Positions 1 through 8,044 of a stretch of 23,778 bases of DNA are shown here, in pieces. Each line of letters begins with the position of its first letter. The stretch's first letter is position 1. This DNA comes from a virus. The notes beneath the pieces are model-generated. The model made no database searches, was not told the origin of the DNA, and saw only the letters and a program-made list of their open reading frames with translations. The position numbers were made by a program, and so were the translations under genes. The stretch is from the IMG/VR virus record IMGVR_UViG_3300024999_000399, positions 1 through 23,778 of that record; one strand, 5' to 3'.

Positions 1-296
1 GAGACACCACTGAGCCCGATGATATCGAGGTCCGTGGTCGTCGACTTGGCGCCGGTGAGATCGATCAGGATCGTGGTCTTGATCATACCCCCGACCCGTT
101 CAACTGCGCTCTCGTAAATCGTGCCGGTACCGGCGAAGCCTGCCCCGGGAGCCATGGCGTCCTGGGCCGAGAGGTCGGCGGCATAGTTGAGTTCAGCTAC
201 TGTAGCGTTGAGCCCGCCGATGGTCGGCATCCCGCTATTGGATGTTTCCAGATAATCGGTAATTACTCTCTGGGTCTTAACTTCTTGTCTGCTCAT
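1..296 (-). CDS. Structural protein of unknown role, 3' end beyond the window
   Basis: Open from an ATG at 296 to the left edge, 98 codons plus two bases with no stop. The start is preceded by a GGAG Shine-Dalgarno sequence. The protein begins MSRQEVKTQRVITDYLETSN and is rich in Gly, Thr and Ala, as is common for virion surface or tail proteins. It is the last gene visible in the leftward virion block, directly downstream of the capsid gene and another structural gene, so a head or tail structural role is inferred from position only. I do not recognise the family. Confidence 0.75.
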   Translation of the reverse strand, partial: MSRQEVKTQRVITDYLETSNSGMPTIGGLNATVAELNYAADLSAQDAMAPGAGFAGTGTIYESAVERVGGMIKTTILIDLTGAKSTTTDLDIIGLSGV

Positions 297-342
297 AGTT
301 TCTCCATCAGGTAGTGTTTGCCCGCCTGAACAGGTAAGGGGG

Positions 343-888
343 TTAGCGGAGAGCCAGCCAGCGAACTACGTCGGCCGCGGTGTCACAAATGTCAGTACCG
401 AGCGTGAACCCGGGGCCTTTGCCTGACATATCGTAGCACGATACAGTGGAGGCGGCGGCATCGAATGTCGTCTCCGTGGTAAGGCTGGTGGTCGTAGCGA
501 TTGCGGCGACTACGCGGGTCTCACCGTTGACCATGATCTTATCTCCGACAACCAGTTCGCCGATAAAGTTGGTGCTGGTGCCGGTTACCGTGGCGGACCC
601 AGCCGTGACAGCGACGGTGCCTGTGATCGTCGACCCAGCCGCCCTTCCTGCATACAACGAAATCGAGCCGGCAGCGTTAACCGACCACTGAGTGTCGGCA
701 TGGTTGCCGTTGTCGAGTGAGGTGCCTGCAGACATCCCGGAGAAATACTCATAGGATGCGAGATTATTGACATTGAATGCTCGAACGTACCGCGGCTGCC
801 AGCCGAGGATGACGTTCATCGCGGAGACCGGATCGTCGACAACGAAGGTCCCAACTTTCTGATACTGATCTGCGTGGTTCAAACTCAT
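343..888 (-). CDS. Phage structural protein with a beta-rich repeat-like domain
   Basis: 181 aa, start ATG at 888 with AGGAGG eight bases upstream. The middle (about residues 87-145) contains a GTVAVTAGSATVTGTSTNF stretch followed by VVGDKIMVNGE and alternating Thr/Val strands. This pattern is often seen in small beta-barrel domains of phage head-decoration, fibre or tail proteins. The gene follows the major capsid gene after a terminator-like hairpin and precedes another structural gene. A head decoration or tail-associated role is inferred; no catalytic motif is visible. Confidence 0.75.
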   Translation of the reverse strand: MSLNHADQYQKVGTFVVDDPVSAMNVILGWQPRYVRAFNVNNLASYEYFSGMSAGTSLDNGNHADTQWSVNAAGSISLYAGRAAGSTITGTVAVTAGSATVTGTSTNFIGELVVGDKIMVNGETRVVAAIATTTSLTTETTFDAAASTVSCYDMSGKGPGFTLGTDICDTAADVVRWLALR

Positions 889-911
889 ATCGAAATCCTC
901 CTGCTAAATTT

Positions 912-935
912 TTAAGAGAAAGGGGCCGGAGCCCC
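912..935 (-). terminator. Rho-independent terminator-like hairpin after the capsid gene
   Basis: Read leftward, GGGGC TCCG GCCCC forms a five-base-pair GC stem with a four-base loop, followed by TTTCTCTT. It sits in the 56-base gap between the capsid stop and the next start. It may end or attenuate transcription so that capsid mRNA exceeds downstream message. The T-tract is interrupted, so termination may be partial. Confidence 0.55.
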
Positions 936-944
936 CCTCAGATA

Positions 945-1946
945 TTACAGTTCAGGAATGGCCACTTCTGCGCAAGCACACCACAGTTGGTTCAAAATTA
1001 ACGCTGCGAAGTAGGTCTTCCAGCCGATGTGCCCTCGCTGACCGAGCTTGTCGGAGTCACTGACGATTCCCGGGTTCTTGACGAACGGGGTCAGAGCAGT
1101 AGCACCCTTGAGCGGGGTGACGGCCGCGCAGTCAGCGGCGATGTAAATCACCGGGTAGACATCAGCCTTAACACCTGTCGTGGAGATCATCGTGGTGCCG
1201 GAACCGGCCTTGTCACCGCCGCCGTCAGCCCATGGAGTGAAGACCGTCGAGGTGAGATAGCGAACATTGCCGACGGAGCCAATCTCGGTCGGGTAGCCGA
1301 CCATTGAACCGTAGTCCACCACGTCCTTAAACCCGGCCATCTTCTGAACAACATCCTCGATATCCGGATGGACAAAAGCAATGAAGCTGGGTTTGACGTT
1401 TACCGTCTCCATGTTCGCTGAACTGGAGAGTTTCTTGGTGATGACCGAGGCGTTCTGGCGTTTGAAGCCGCGGGTGATCTTCTGCTGCAGGGTCTTGGTC
1501 AGGGTCGTATTGACATCGGTCCTGACGTTCGAGTTGGCGAAATACCGATTGGTAGCGGCCCGCATGATGTAGAACAGCCGGGTCTCAACCGACAGGGCGG
1601 CCTGTTTGGCCAGGATGTCGCTGTACTCCTTGATGATCGGGTCCTCGTGGGTATCAGCTACCTTATCGGTAATGCCGACCCAGTCGCCCATCTGGGCGAG
1701 TGTGGCCTGATAATCCGTGCTGGTGATGGCGCTGCCGGCCGGGGTTACGCCCTCGGTCAGATCGGCGGTGGCCGCGGCCAGGGCCTCATACCTGCGGAAC
1801 TTAATGGTATCCGAAGAGTTGCGCGGGATGGGCTTGGTCTGCAGGAACGGCTGCATGACCAGATCGGGGTCGGCCCTCTTCAACAGGTCGGCGGCAACCT
1901 TGCCTGCGGTTCGATAAGAAATGTCACTGACGGTCTGTGTGGTCAT
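945..1946 (-). CDS. Major capsid protein, N4-gp56 family
   Basis: 333 aa, the expected size for this HK97-fold coat family. The N-terminal third has the family signature: after a Lys-Pro-Ile-Pro-Arg segment comes SSDTIKFRRYEAL, then DLTEGVTPAGSAIT and the AQMGDWVGITDKV stretch. Later come an FVHPDIEDV segment and the conserved Pro-Gly region near residue 295. It forms the icosahedral head shell. The ATG at 1946 has AGGAGGAGC about ten bases upstream. It follows the scaffold gene, the usual order. Family assignment is by recognised sequence pattern and I am confident in it. Confidence 0.93.
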   Translation of the reverse strand: MTTQTVSDISYRTAGKVAADLLKRADPDLVMQPFLQTKPIPRNSSDTIKFRRYEALAAATADLTEGVTPAGSAITSTDYQATLAQMGDWVGITDKVADTHEDPIIKEYSDILAKQAALSVETRLFYIMRAATNRYFANSNVRTDVNTTLTKTLQQKITRGFKRQNASVITKKLSSSANMETVNVKPSFIAFVHPDIEDVVQKMAGFKDVVDYGSMVGYPTEIGSVGNVRYLTSTVFTPWADGGGDKAGSGTTMISTTGVKADVYPVIYIAADCAAVTPLKGATALTPFVKNPGIVSDSDKLGQRGHIGWKTYFAALILNQLWCACAEVAIPEL

Positions 1947-1973
1947 AATTCTTGCTCCTCCTGAATGGTGGGG

Positions 1974-2888
1974 TTACGCTTTCGCGGCTTCCTGTGCGAA
2001 CGCTCCTTCAAAGTCGTCCTCATCAATGCCACTCTGCTGCGTCGTCTGCCTGCTCCTGATGCCTTCCTGGGCTTTGAGCTTGGCTTCCTTCGCAGCGGCC
2101 TCTGCTGCTGCTTTGGCGGCGGCAGCATCCGGCGCCGCGCCTGGTGATCCCGGTGTCTGTGCGCTCCCGGTATCCTTCTTAAAAACATCGTACAATTCGA
2201 TAATGTCGTCGGTGTTGCCGTTGTCGAGGACCTGGTTATAAGCGGCCTTCAGAATCTTCGGCTGCGAATCGACCCAGGCCTCGACCTGCGGAAGCGTGGT
2301 GAACGCATCCGGGTGCTTGGCGAGGATAGCCTGCTCGTGGGCATTGCGGGCGACGTTCTGGGTTACTGCTGCGATCGGGGCGAGCTGAGCGAGAACGGCG
2401 TTGACCCGCTGCTCAACCATGTTCTCAACCCTGGCCAAGATCACCCGAGAGAGCACGGCGTTGGCGGCGGTGACCTCTGGGAAATTGGCCTCAAGCGTGT
2501 CGAGGATGACCTGCTCGTCGGCGGAGACATTCTCCTTGCTGGTGCGAGCGGCTGCGTCATCGGCAGCAGCTTTGGCTGCGGCGTCAGCGGCTTCCTTGTC
2601 AGCCTTGACCTGGGCATCAGCCGCGAGCTTGGCAGCGGCCTTGGCGGCAATCTCGTCTACGGTGGGTGCGGGCGGCGCGATCGGAGGCTCAGGCACTACC
2701 GGTGGGTCAACGGGAGGATCGACCGGCGGAGGCTCTGGCGGTGCAGGAGGCTCCGGGGGAGTTTCGGGCGAGTCTACGGGAGGCTCGGTGAAGCCTTCCT
2801 CTTTTTTATCAGGATCCGGCAGTCCGGCGGTGGCCTCGAAGGCGAGGTCGAAATCAGTAAAAGTCGTATCTTGTTCTGTATTTTCCAT
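1974..2888 (-). CDS. Capsid scaffolding protein (putative)
   Basis: 304 aa, acidic and of low complexity. The N-terminus is Asp/Glu-rich (1-37), followed by a Pro-rich stretch (about 38-76), an Ala/Lys/Asp coiled-coil-like segment (77-118), a helical middle (120-240) and an Ala/Glu/Lys-rich C-terminus. Location between portal and major capsid, high helix content and biased composition are typical of head scaffolding proteins, which guide coat assembly and then leave the procapsid. Start ATG at 2888 has CGGAG seven bases upstream. Function is inferred from position and composition, since scaffolds share little sequence. Confidence 0.8.
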   Translation of the reverse strand: MENTEQDTTFTDFDLAFEATAGLPDPDKKEEGFTEPPVDSPETPPEPPAPPEPPPVDPPVDPPVVPEPPIAPPAPTVDEIAAKAAAKLAADAQVKADKEAADAAAKAAADDAAARTSKENVSADEQVILDTLEANFPEVTAANAVLSRVILARVENMVEQRVNAVLAQLAPIAAVTQNVARNAHEQAILAKHPDAFTTLPQVEAWVDSQPKILKAAYNQVLDNGNTDDIIELYDVFKKDTGSAQTPGSPGAAPDAAAAKAAAEAAAKEAKLKAQEGIRSRQTTQQSGIDEDDFEGAFAQEAAKA

Positions 2889-2934
2889 TGTTTCTCCGGT
2901 TTGTTAGAAGCGTAACAATATTTTATTGTAAAAG

Positions 2935-3129
2935 TCAATCAAAAAGCTGTATCAGCGACTTACATTCCTGCGATTTTCCGCGAGCTTCGGCATTTTCGCC
3001 GTCCTCCAACTTGTCGCGGTGCCTGTCACGCCGAAGCTGGAACAGTTCGAGGAACAACTGCACCGGCTCGGCGGTCTTGTAAGTCTTGAGAATGTCTTCA
3101 ATTTCCGCTTCCCTTTCCTTGTTTGCCAT
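2935..3129 (-). CDS. Small charged protein between portal and scaffold
   Basis: 64 aa, highly charged and probably helical (MANKEREAEIEDILKTYKTAE). Its start lies within the 3' end of the portal gene, a 32-base overlap, and has a GGGGGAG ribosome-binding site eight bases upstream. Small proteins of this kind are frequent at this place in podovirus-like head modules, but I do not recognise a family. It is likely to be translated together with the portal. Confidence 0.7.
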   Translation of the reverse strand: MANKEREAEIEDILKTYKTAEPVQLFLELFQLRRDRHRDKLEDGENAEARGKSQECKSLIQLFD

Positions 3130-5185
3130 TTTTCTTCTCCCCCTCTTGCGGTTTTACTGCGGTAAGTAGTAAGGTTTTCAGATTTTCCAACTGCACCTTG
3201 TCCTGCCCTGTCTTGGCATTGGCCAGGTTCTGCTCGACCCGCGACAGGATTTCCTGGATCGTGGCCTCAGCAGTTGCTGCTACTACCTGCGCGTCGGTGC
3301 GCTGTTTCTCAGCCGAGGCGGTGGCGGCCTCAGTCTTGGCAGTAGTCAGCCCCTGCTCGACCTGGGCGGCCTGCGAGGCAGCGGCCCGCATATCGGCCAG
3401 TACCTGCTTGGCCTCAGTCTCCGGCAGCATCCGATCCACCGGCAGGTCCCGGGCCTTGAGGCGATCGATCAGCAGGCCGTAGGTGTCGAGGATGGCCCGC
3501 TCCTCCGGAGTCAGGGTGGAGACGAACTGGTCGAGGGCGGCGCCGCGGACTTCCTTGGCAACCAGAGAGAGATTACCCTTGGCCAGGACTTGATAATCCC
3601 CCTTGATCTCTTCCTCCGGATTGAACTCCATATTCCACTGCAGCATCGATCCGACCAGTGATGTGGTGAACTTGTCGAAGGCCCGGACGGTGTCTTTCGT
3701 CACCATGTTCGCCGAGCCCATCATCATGCTCATGTTGTTCGAGGTCCTGAACGCCTCGCCGAGCGGTTGCTGCTGCATCGCCCCCATGGTGTAGGCCGGC
3801 AGATTGCTCTCGATGTCCAACTGCTGGCGCTGCATGGTGATGATACTGAGGATCTCGGCAACATGCGACTGGGTCGTGACTGCCCGCACTGCTGGATACT
3901 GAGCAGCGACCCCGTCGCCCTCACGTTCTATGGTCATGAACGGATGGATAGGTCCGATGCTCTTACGCCCCCTGGCCAGCAGCTCGACATTGACTTCGAG
4001 GATGGGGCCAGCCGTTGCTGCCATATTGTCCATCAGCGCCCTGGTAGATGCACAGATCGACATCTGTGAATCCCTAATCTCCTCCGGCATCCCGACACCG
4101 GTGAGGCCACTGTCCTCGTCCTCGGTGTAGATGAAGGCGTGATACTGGTCGGAGGGGCGTTTGCCGAAGGGGGCGACTACGGCCTTGATCACAACGTCGT
4201 CGATGAACCAGATGTCAGCGAGGATGTCAGTATCGAGTTCATCATCCGGAATGTCTACCCCAACGCTCTGCAGGGTATGCCCCGTCCTGAAACCAAGACT
4301 GCGATAGATTTCATACCTGCGAGCAGTGCGATCAGCGAGGTTCGCCGTCTTATCGAGGATATGCAACTCTGCCTCGTAGGACTTGGCCATGTAGTTACCA
4401 GTAGGATGATCCCTGATATACTGCTTGATGACATGCCCAATGAAATCTTCCCGCTTAGATAACTCACGTAAGTCGTGGCGACTGAGTACCGATCTTTCAA
4501 ACACTTCGTCCTGCTCTTTCCACCGCTTGGCTGAGAGGTCGGGGTAGAAGTCCCATATCCGCACATCCTCGGGGTACGGCCGGCGGATGGTCTTCTCCTT
4601 GGCGGCGTAAACACCGGTAACCGGATCCATTTCCCAGTAGCGTTCTTTCTGGGTCCTGACCATCGGGCAACGAGCAATACCGAAGCCGTAAATATAGCCA
4701 CTGCGGGTGACTTGTTTGCAAAGCTGCGGATAGTCTACATCGGCGTCTGAGAGCTGGTCGGCGATCTCGGTCTCCATCCTGCCCTTGCGATCCTCGGCGA
4801 ACTCCCTGACCGCCCGCTCGATCGTCTCGCTGCTGACCGGCTCCCCGCTCTGCTGCAGGTTGGCGAGGATGTTCTCAAGGGCGTCTTTGGGGATAGAGGG
4901 GGATGGCGATACACTCAGGGTCCAGTTGCGGTCCTGGCTCGGGAACATCATCTCCATCATCTTGGCCACCCCGCCCTTGATTTTGACCTTGGTGTCTCGA
5001 GGATAGACGTGACTTCGCTCGTCCTGGATATACTGGAGGATATCCGGGTCGTATTTGCCGAGGTACTGGCGTAGATTCTTCAACCACTGCGCCTCACAGA
5101 GAGCCCGGTCGTTGATGAACTGGGCGAGGGTGCCCTTCAGGTGGGTGCCGAGCTTGGACAGTTCATCGAAGTTGTATTTTGCCAT
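3098..5185 (-). CDS. Portal protein (head-to-tail connector)
   Basis: 695 aa. Location directly after the large terminase, length, and content agree with portal proteins of N4-like and related podoviruses: an N-terminal helical part with RSHVYPRDTK, a central region with GVGMPEEIRDSQ and RALMDNMAATAGP, then a long Ala/Gln/Glu-rich helical C-terminus (about 585-690). The dodecameric portal forms the DNA channel at one capsid vertex and docks the terminase. The terminase TAA is followed at once by this ATG, with GAGGG upstream, so the two are probably translationally coupled. Confidence 0.9.
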   Translation of the reverse strand: MAKYNFDELSKLGTHLKGTLAQFINDRALCEAQWLKNLRQYLGKYDPDILQYIQDERSHVYPRDTKVKIKGGVAKMMEMMFPSQDRNWTLSVSPSPSIPKDALENILANLQQSGEPVSSETIERAVREFAEDRKGRMETEIADQLSDADVDYPQLCKQVTRSGYIYGFGIARCPMVRTQKERYWEMDPVTGVYAAKEKTIRRPYPEDVRIWDFYPDLSAKRWKEQDEVFERSVLSRHDLRELSKREDFIGHVIKQYIRDHPTGNYMAKSYEAELHILDKTANLADRTARRYEIYRSLGFRTGHTLQSVGVDIPDDELDTDILADIWFIDDVVIKAVVAPFGKRPSDQYHAFIYTEDEDSGLTGVGMPEEIRDSQMSICASTRALMDNMAATAGPILEVNVELLARGRKSIGPIHPFMTIEREGDGVAAQYPAVRAVTTQSHVAEILSIITMQRQQLDIESNLPAYTMGAMQQQPLGEAFRTSNNMSMMMGSANMVTKDTVRAFDKFTTSLVGSMLQWNMEFNPEEEIKGDYQVLAKGNLSLVAKEVRGAALDQFVSTLTPEERAILDTYGLLIDRLKARDLPVDRMLPETEAKQVLADMRAAASQAAQVEQGLTTAKTEAATASAEKQRTDAQVVAATAEATIQEILSRVEQNLANAKTGQDKVQLENLKTLLLTAVKPQEGEKKNGKQGKGSGN

Positions 5186-7660
5186 TTAGTATCCCTCGCG
5201 TTGAGCAGGTCTGTATGGGTTGTGGGTAGCCAGTGGATTAAACTGGTCATCATAAACTGTGTAATCAGCGGGGTCATATTTCCTGCCGGTGAGGAACATC
5301 GCACCATATTGTCCGCCCTCTACGAGATGCGAGCAGGGATGAGACTTGTCTGGCTTCTCGCCATATTCCTCACCAAACGCCTGCTTTTTGCGAGGGTATC
5401 GATAACTGGAAGCCATGGCCCCGATGAACGACTTGCAGGCAGGGTCAATGAGAATGGCAGGCTCACCGTCTGGGTACATGGAAAACAATTCGTCCAAGGC
5501 CTTTATCCTGACCTCCGGGTCGTTAGTCGACGCCGGCTTGGCGATGTATCCAGCGTCCTTGAACTCCTTGAAACTCGTGCCCTCATCAGAGTCCGCTCGC
5601 CGCACACCGGAGGGGTCACCGATCACGACGATCGGATTGGTAGGAAAGGTCGTCATCTGCATCGGCCGAAACCGACTTCTAATATACCGCTTCGTGCCCA
5701 TGTCGAACGCCGGTGTTTCCCGCAAGACAAATATTCGTCCGTCCTCCTGCATCTGCATCCATAGGCCTGCGGGGGTGAGCCCAAAATCTTGTCCAACAAT
5801 TACAGGTAGATATGGATTAATCGGCAGCGGTGTTTTCGATACGTGACGGTCCCGCCTGAAGGTCGCATGATAGACTGGCTTTCCTGACAATGAGGGAGCA
5901 TATAATCCATGCACGTAGGTATCTACCCACGCCTTGGTTTTGCCTTTGGCGAGTTCCTGGTAATAATCTGGTCGGAGATTCTCCACGTTCTCGGCTTCCA
6001 GCGAAGTCCCGGACGGCTGATGGAACGAATCTACCTCCATCACTGAATCGGGGTTGTTCTCTTCTATCGGCTGGTGCTCGAGGATCTTATACCACATGCT
6101 CTCAAACTCGGGAGGGTTGGTATCGGCCAGTACAAAACTGCGGTACTCAGGTACATCACTTCTTCTTGGAAACCTGCCAACCCGGCTCATGATAGCCTGA
6201 AGAATTTCCAAGGGGATTTCTCTGGCCTCATTTATCCATGCTGCACTGGCCTCCATAGAAAGCACTCGCTGAACGTCCTCTGGAGAGTCGAGCGCCCTGA
6301 ACATAATGTCGGACTCTACATCCTTAAACCTCAACTGGAAGATCATTTCAGATTCCTTCCATTTTCCGAAGACTCCTGGTTTGATCCACTCAATCCAACT
6401 GCGTAACGTGGTGTCTTTTAGTTGCTGGCGGGTTTGGCCGCTCCACACTGCTTTCCCGTTCCTGCGCACCAAAACGACATGACTTGGCACTGTAACGCAG
6501 TATACCATTCCATCATATTCCGCTCGGCTCCAGTTGTTGCACCGAATAATTGGGTTCTCTCGTTTAGGCTGTCGGATAGTTAAGCAATAACCTTCGCTGC
6601 TGTTATATATCGGATGTGCAGGAGATATCTGCATAGTGCCGGCTTGATGGCATGTCGTCAGTCGCGCAGCCCTTCCAGATCGAATGATCATTTCATGCAG
6701 ATCATTAATGAGATCTTTCGATGAGGAGTACAGCCTGTCCACATCATGCTTCCCGGTTTTGTGAACGCCGTCTCCTCGCTGAAAACCTTTTATAAATGCT
6801 GCCGCATATTCCCTCGGAGCGTCCTTTATATACTGAGGAAGTTTTTTCGTTGTCGACTTACCATACTGAGAAAGCTCAATGATCAAGTCCTTTACCCACT
6901 GTTCCTTGGTAGACACAACAAAGTCTAAACACCCTTGTTTCTGCAATTCATTCCAAGTGAATCCCACCGCGGCAAGCAGGTTCGCTACATACTCCCTGTC
7001 GTGCGTTCTGTGGGTCATTGTTAGTCTATAGTGATTCCCTCGTGTATCTGTCCGAGGATACACTCCGGCATACCCCTGTGCGAACCAAAAGCCGAGAAAC
7101 TCCCAGTATACTGGCAAATGGCCCGGTCGTTCGCCCTTCCAATCACAGATAGAAGTCATCCGGTGAAGTTCGCCGATACCTTCAATCTCCTGCGCCGGCA
7201 CATGCTCATAATCGAACCATATCTTTTTACGTGTGCGCCGCGTAGATACCCACAACTCGTGGTCGGGCGTAATGCAAAGGTCGACATCCTCATTAACGAT
7301 GTTGATCATGTCCCCCTTGTATGGCGCAGCATGGTAGTAAGACGGCTTCTCAAACGTGAGCACCCCATCTACCCGGGTCGCGACTTTGTCTTCTGGGTGC
7401 AGATACTTAAATGGCACCCATCCACGCTGCTCGGTTAGAATCTCTGTCTGATCGTCGTAACAGTTCCTGACTACGACATATCGCGATCGCCGAATACCAT
7501 CGGCGCACGGAGGCATCAGCATAGCTTGGCGAAACACCTCAATGATGCAACCTACTGATTTTCCGCTCCCGACAGGTCCTTTTATGGCTCGAAAGAACGC
7601 GTCGGAGCGCATAAATTTCGACACTGTAGGTGGTGCTGTGTAATTAAATTCGTAACTCAT
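5186..7660 (-). CDS. terL: Terminase large subunit interrupted in frame by an intein
   Basis: 824 aa as translated, about 481 aa after removal of residues 67-409. The mature protein is the packaging motor. The ATPase Walker A is GPVGSGKS (28-35). The segment ending ASAAWINEAREIP (471-483) fits Walker B with its catalytic Glu. LADTNPPEFE (511-520) is the coupling motif. The RuvC-like nuclease begins VIVGQDFGLTP (620-630, Asp625), with a second acid in VIGDPSG (Asp682) and SHLVEGGQYG near the end (777-786). The intein splits the conserved VVVRN/TRQQLKDTT motif. The start has GAGGAG upstream and overlaps the zinc-finger gene by ATGA. Without splicing the ATPase fold would be disrupted. Confidence 0.95.
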   Translation of the reverse strand: MSYEFNYTAPPTVSKFMRSDAFFRAIKGPVGSGKSVGCIIEVFRQAMLMPPCADGIRRSRYVVVRNCYDDQTEILTEQRGWVPFKYLHPEDKVATRVDGVLTFEKPSYYHAAPYKGDMINIVNEDVDLCITPDHELWVSTRRTRKKIWFDYEHVPAQEIEGIGELHRMTSICDWKGERPGHLPVYWEFLGFWFAQGYAGVYPRTDTRGNHYRLTMTHRTHDREYVANLLAAVGFTWNELQKQGCLDFVVSTKEQWVKDLIIELSQYGKSTTKKLPQYIKDAPREYAAAFIKGFQRGDGVHKTGKHDVDRLYSSSKDLINDLHEMIIRSGRAARLTTCHQAGTMQISPAHPIYNSSEGYCLTIRQPKRENPIIRCNNWSRAEYDGMVYCVTVPSHVVLVRRNGKAVWSGQTRQQLKDTTLRSWIEWIKPGVFGKWKESEMIFQLRFKDVESDIMFRALDSPEDVQRVLSMEASAAWINEAREIPLEILQAIMSRVGRFPRRSDVPEYRSFVLADTNPPEFESMWYKILEHQPIEENNPDSVMEVDSFHQPSGTSLEAENVENLRPDYYQELAKGKTKAWVDTYVHGLYAPSLSGKPVYHATFRRDRHVSKTPLPINPYLPVIVGQDFGLTPAGLWMQMQEDGRIFVLRETPAFDMGTKRYIRSRFRPMQMTTFPTNPIVVIGDPSGVRRADSDEGTSFKEFKDAGYIAKPASTNDPEVRIKALDELFSMYPDGEPAILIDPACKSFIGAMASSYRYPRKKQAFGEEYGEKPDKSHPCSHLVEGGQYGAMFLTGRKYDPADYTVYDDQFNPLATHNPYRPAQREGY
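6434..7462 (-). mobile_element. Intein with degenerate LAGLIDADG endonuclease domain in terL
   Basis: Residues Cys67 to Gln409 of the terminase reading frame (343 aa). Splicing block A begins CYDDQTEIL. Block B is TPDHELWV (131-138, with the TxxH pair). Two LAGLIDADG-like helices are visible: FLGFWFAQG (188-196), where the catalytic Asp position is Gln195, and IKGFQRGDG (290-298), which keeps Asp297. Block F is VYCVTVPSHVVLVRRNGK (386-403). The intein ends VWSGQ, with Thr410 as the first residue of the downstream host sequence. Instead of the usual His-Asn ending it has Gly408-Gln409. Boundaries are inferred from where the terminase motif resumes. Confidence 0.9.
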
Positions 7661-7851
7661 CCCCCCATCTCCTCAGCGCACTGTACACAATATTGACACC
7701 CCGGCGCCGCCCGTCTGCGCCCCTCGGGGATAGGCTCCTCGCACTCCAGACAGTGAGTCCGAGACTCGCCCTGCATCTGCGGACGGTTCAGCAGCAACTG
7801 CTTCAAGTGCAGTTCCGACAACTCCCAGGCGCGGTCAAGCTGGTCGGCCAT
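7657..7851 (-). CDS. DksA/TraR-family zinc-finger protein
   Basis: 64 aa. The C-terminal half carries CLEC (34-37), the family phrase PIPEGRRRAAPG, and CVQC (55-58), giving the C-x2-C-x17-C-x2-C spacing of DksA/TraR zinc fingers. As in TraR and phage homologues, the long N-terminal coiled coil of DksA is missing. TraR-like proteins bind the RNA polymerase secondary channel and alter host promoter use; the same role is likely but inferred here. The stop overlaps the terminase start (ATGA), and the start lies inside the 3' end of the ferredoxin-like gene. Confidence 0.88.
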   Translation of the reverse strand: MADQLDRAWELSELHLKQLLLNRPQMQGESRTHCLECEEPIPEGRRRAAPGCQYCVQCAEEMGG

Positions 7852-8044
7852 CTAGTCTCCTCAAGGTCAGTGCGTCCATGTAACAATCACCTATTGCGCG
7901 GAAAATTGCAACGAAATCAACGATCGAGTTATTCTCATTGACCAGCAACCGATTACCGGTGGTCTTCAGATGCAGCCCCGGCAGCCACCGGTCGCAGTTG
8001 CCGCAAGCGGCGCAGAGGAAAGGGTCAATAATTAGCTCATACAT
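7835..8044 (-). CDS. Small ferredoxin-like [Fe-S] protein
   Basis: 69 aa from the ATG at 8044, which shares its A with the endolysin TGA stop (TGATG), a coupling that decides the start. The layout matches single-cluster bacterial ferredoxins: IIDPFLCAACGNCDRWLPGL with Cys11, Cys14 and Cys17, and a fourth Cys54 in CYMDALTL, corresponding to the CPVxAI motif of the family. This predicts one [4Fe-4S] (or [3Fe-4S]) cluster in a small electron carrier. The Pro usually after the fourth Cys is Tyr. It lies between endolysin and the DksA-like gene. No redox partner is visible in the window, so its role is unknown. Confidence 0.72.
   Translation of the reverse strand: MYELIIDPFLCAACGNCDRWLPGLHLKTTGNRLLVNENNSIVDFVAIFRAIGDCYMDALTLRRLDGRPA

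Noticed and set aside
2401-2907. Long plus-strand frame opposite the scaffold gene
   Set aside because: It is a mirror of the Ala/Pro-rich minus-strand coding sequence, low-complexity Ser/Ala/Gly, without a start signal.
2915-2929. ACAATA/TATTGT hairpin between the small protein and scaffold genes
   Set aside because: Six AT base pairs with no T-run in the direction of transcription; too weak to call a terminator.
5141-5764. 207-codon plus-strand frame opposite the terminase nuclease domain
   Set aside because: Antisense to a clear terminase domain and without a ribosome-binding site or recognisable motif.
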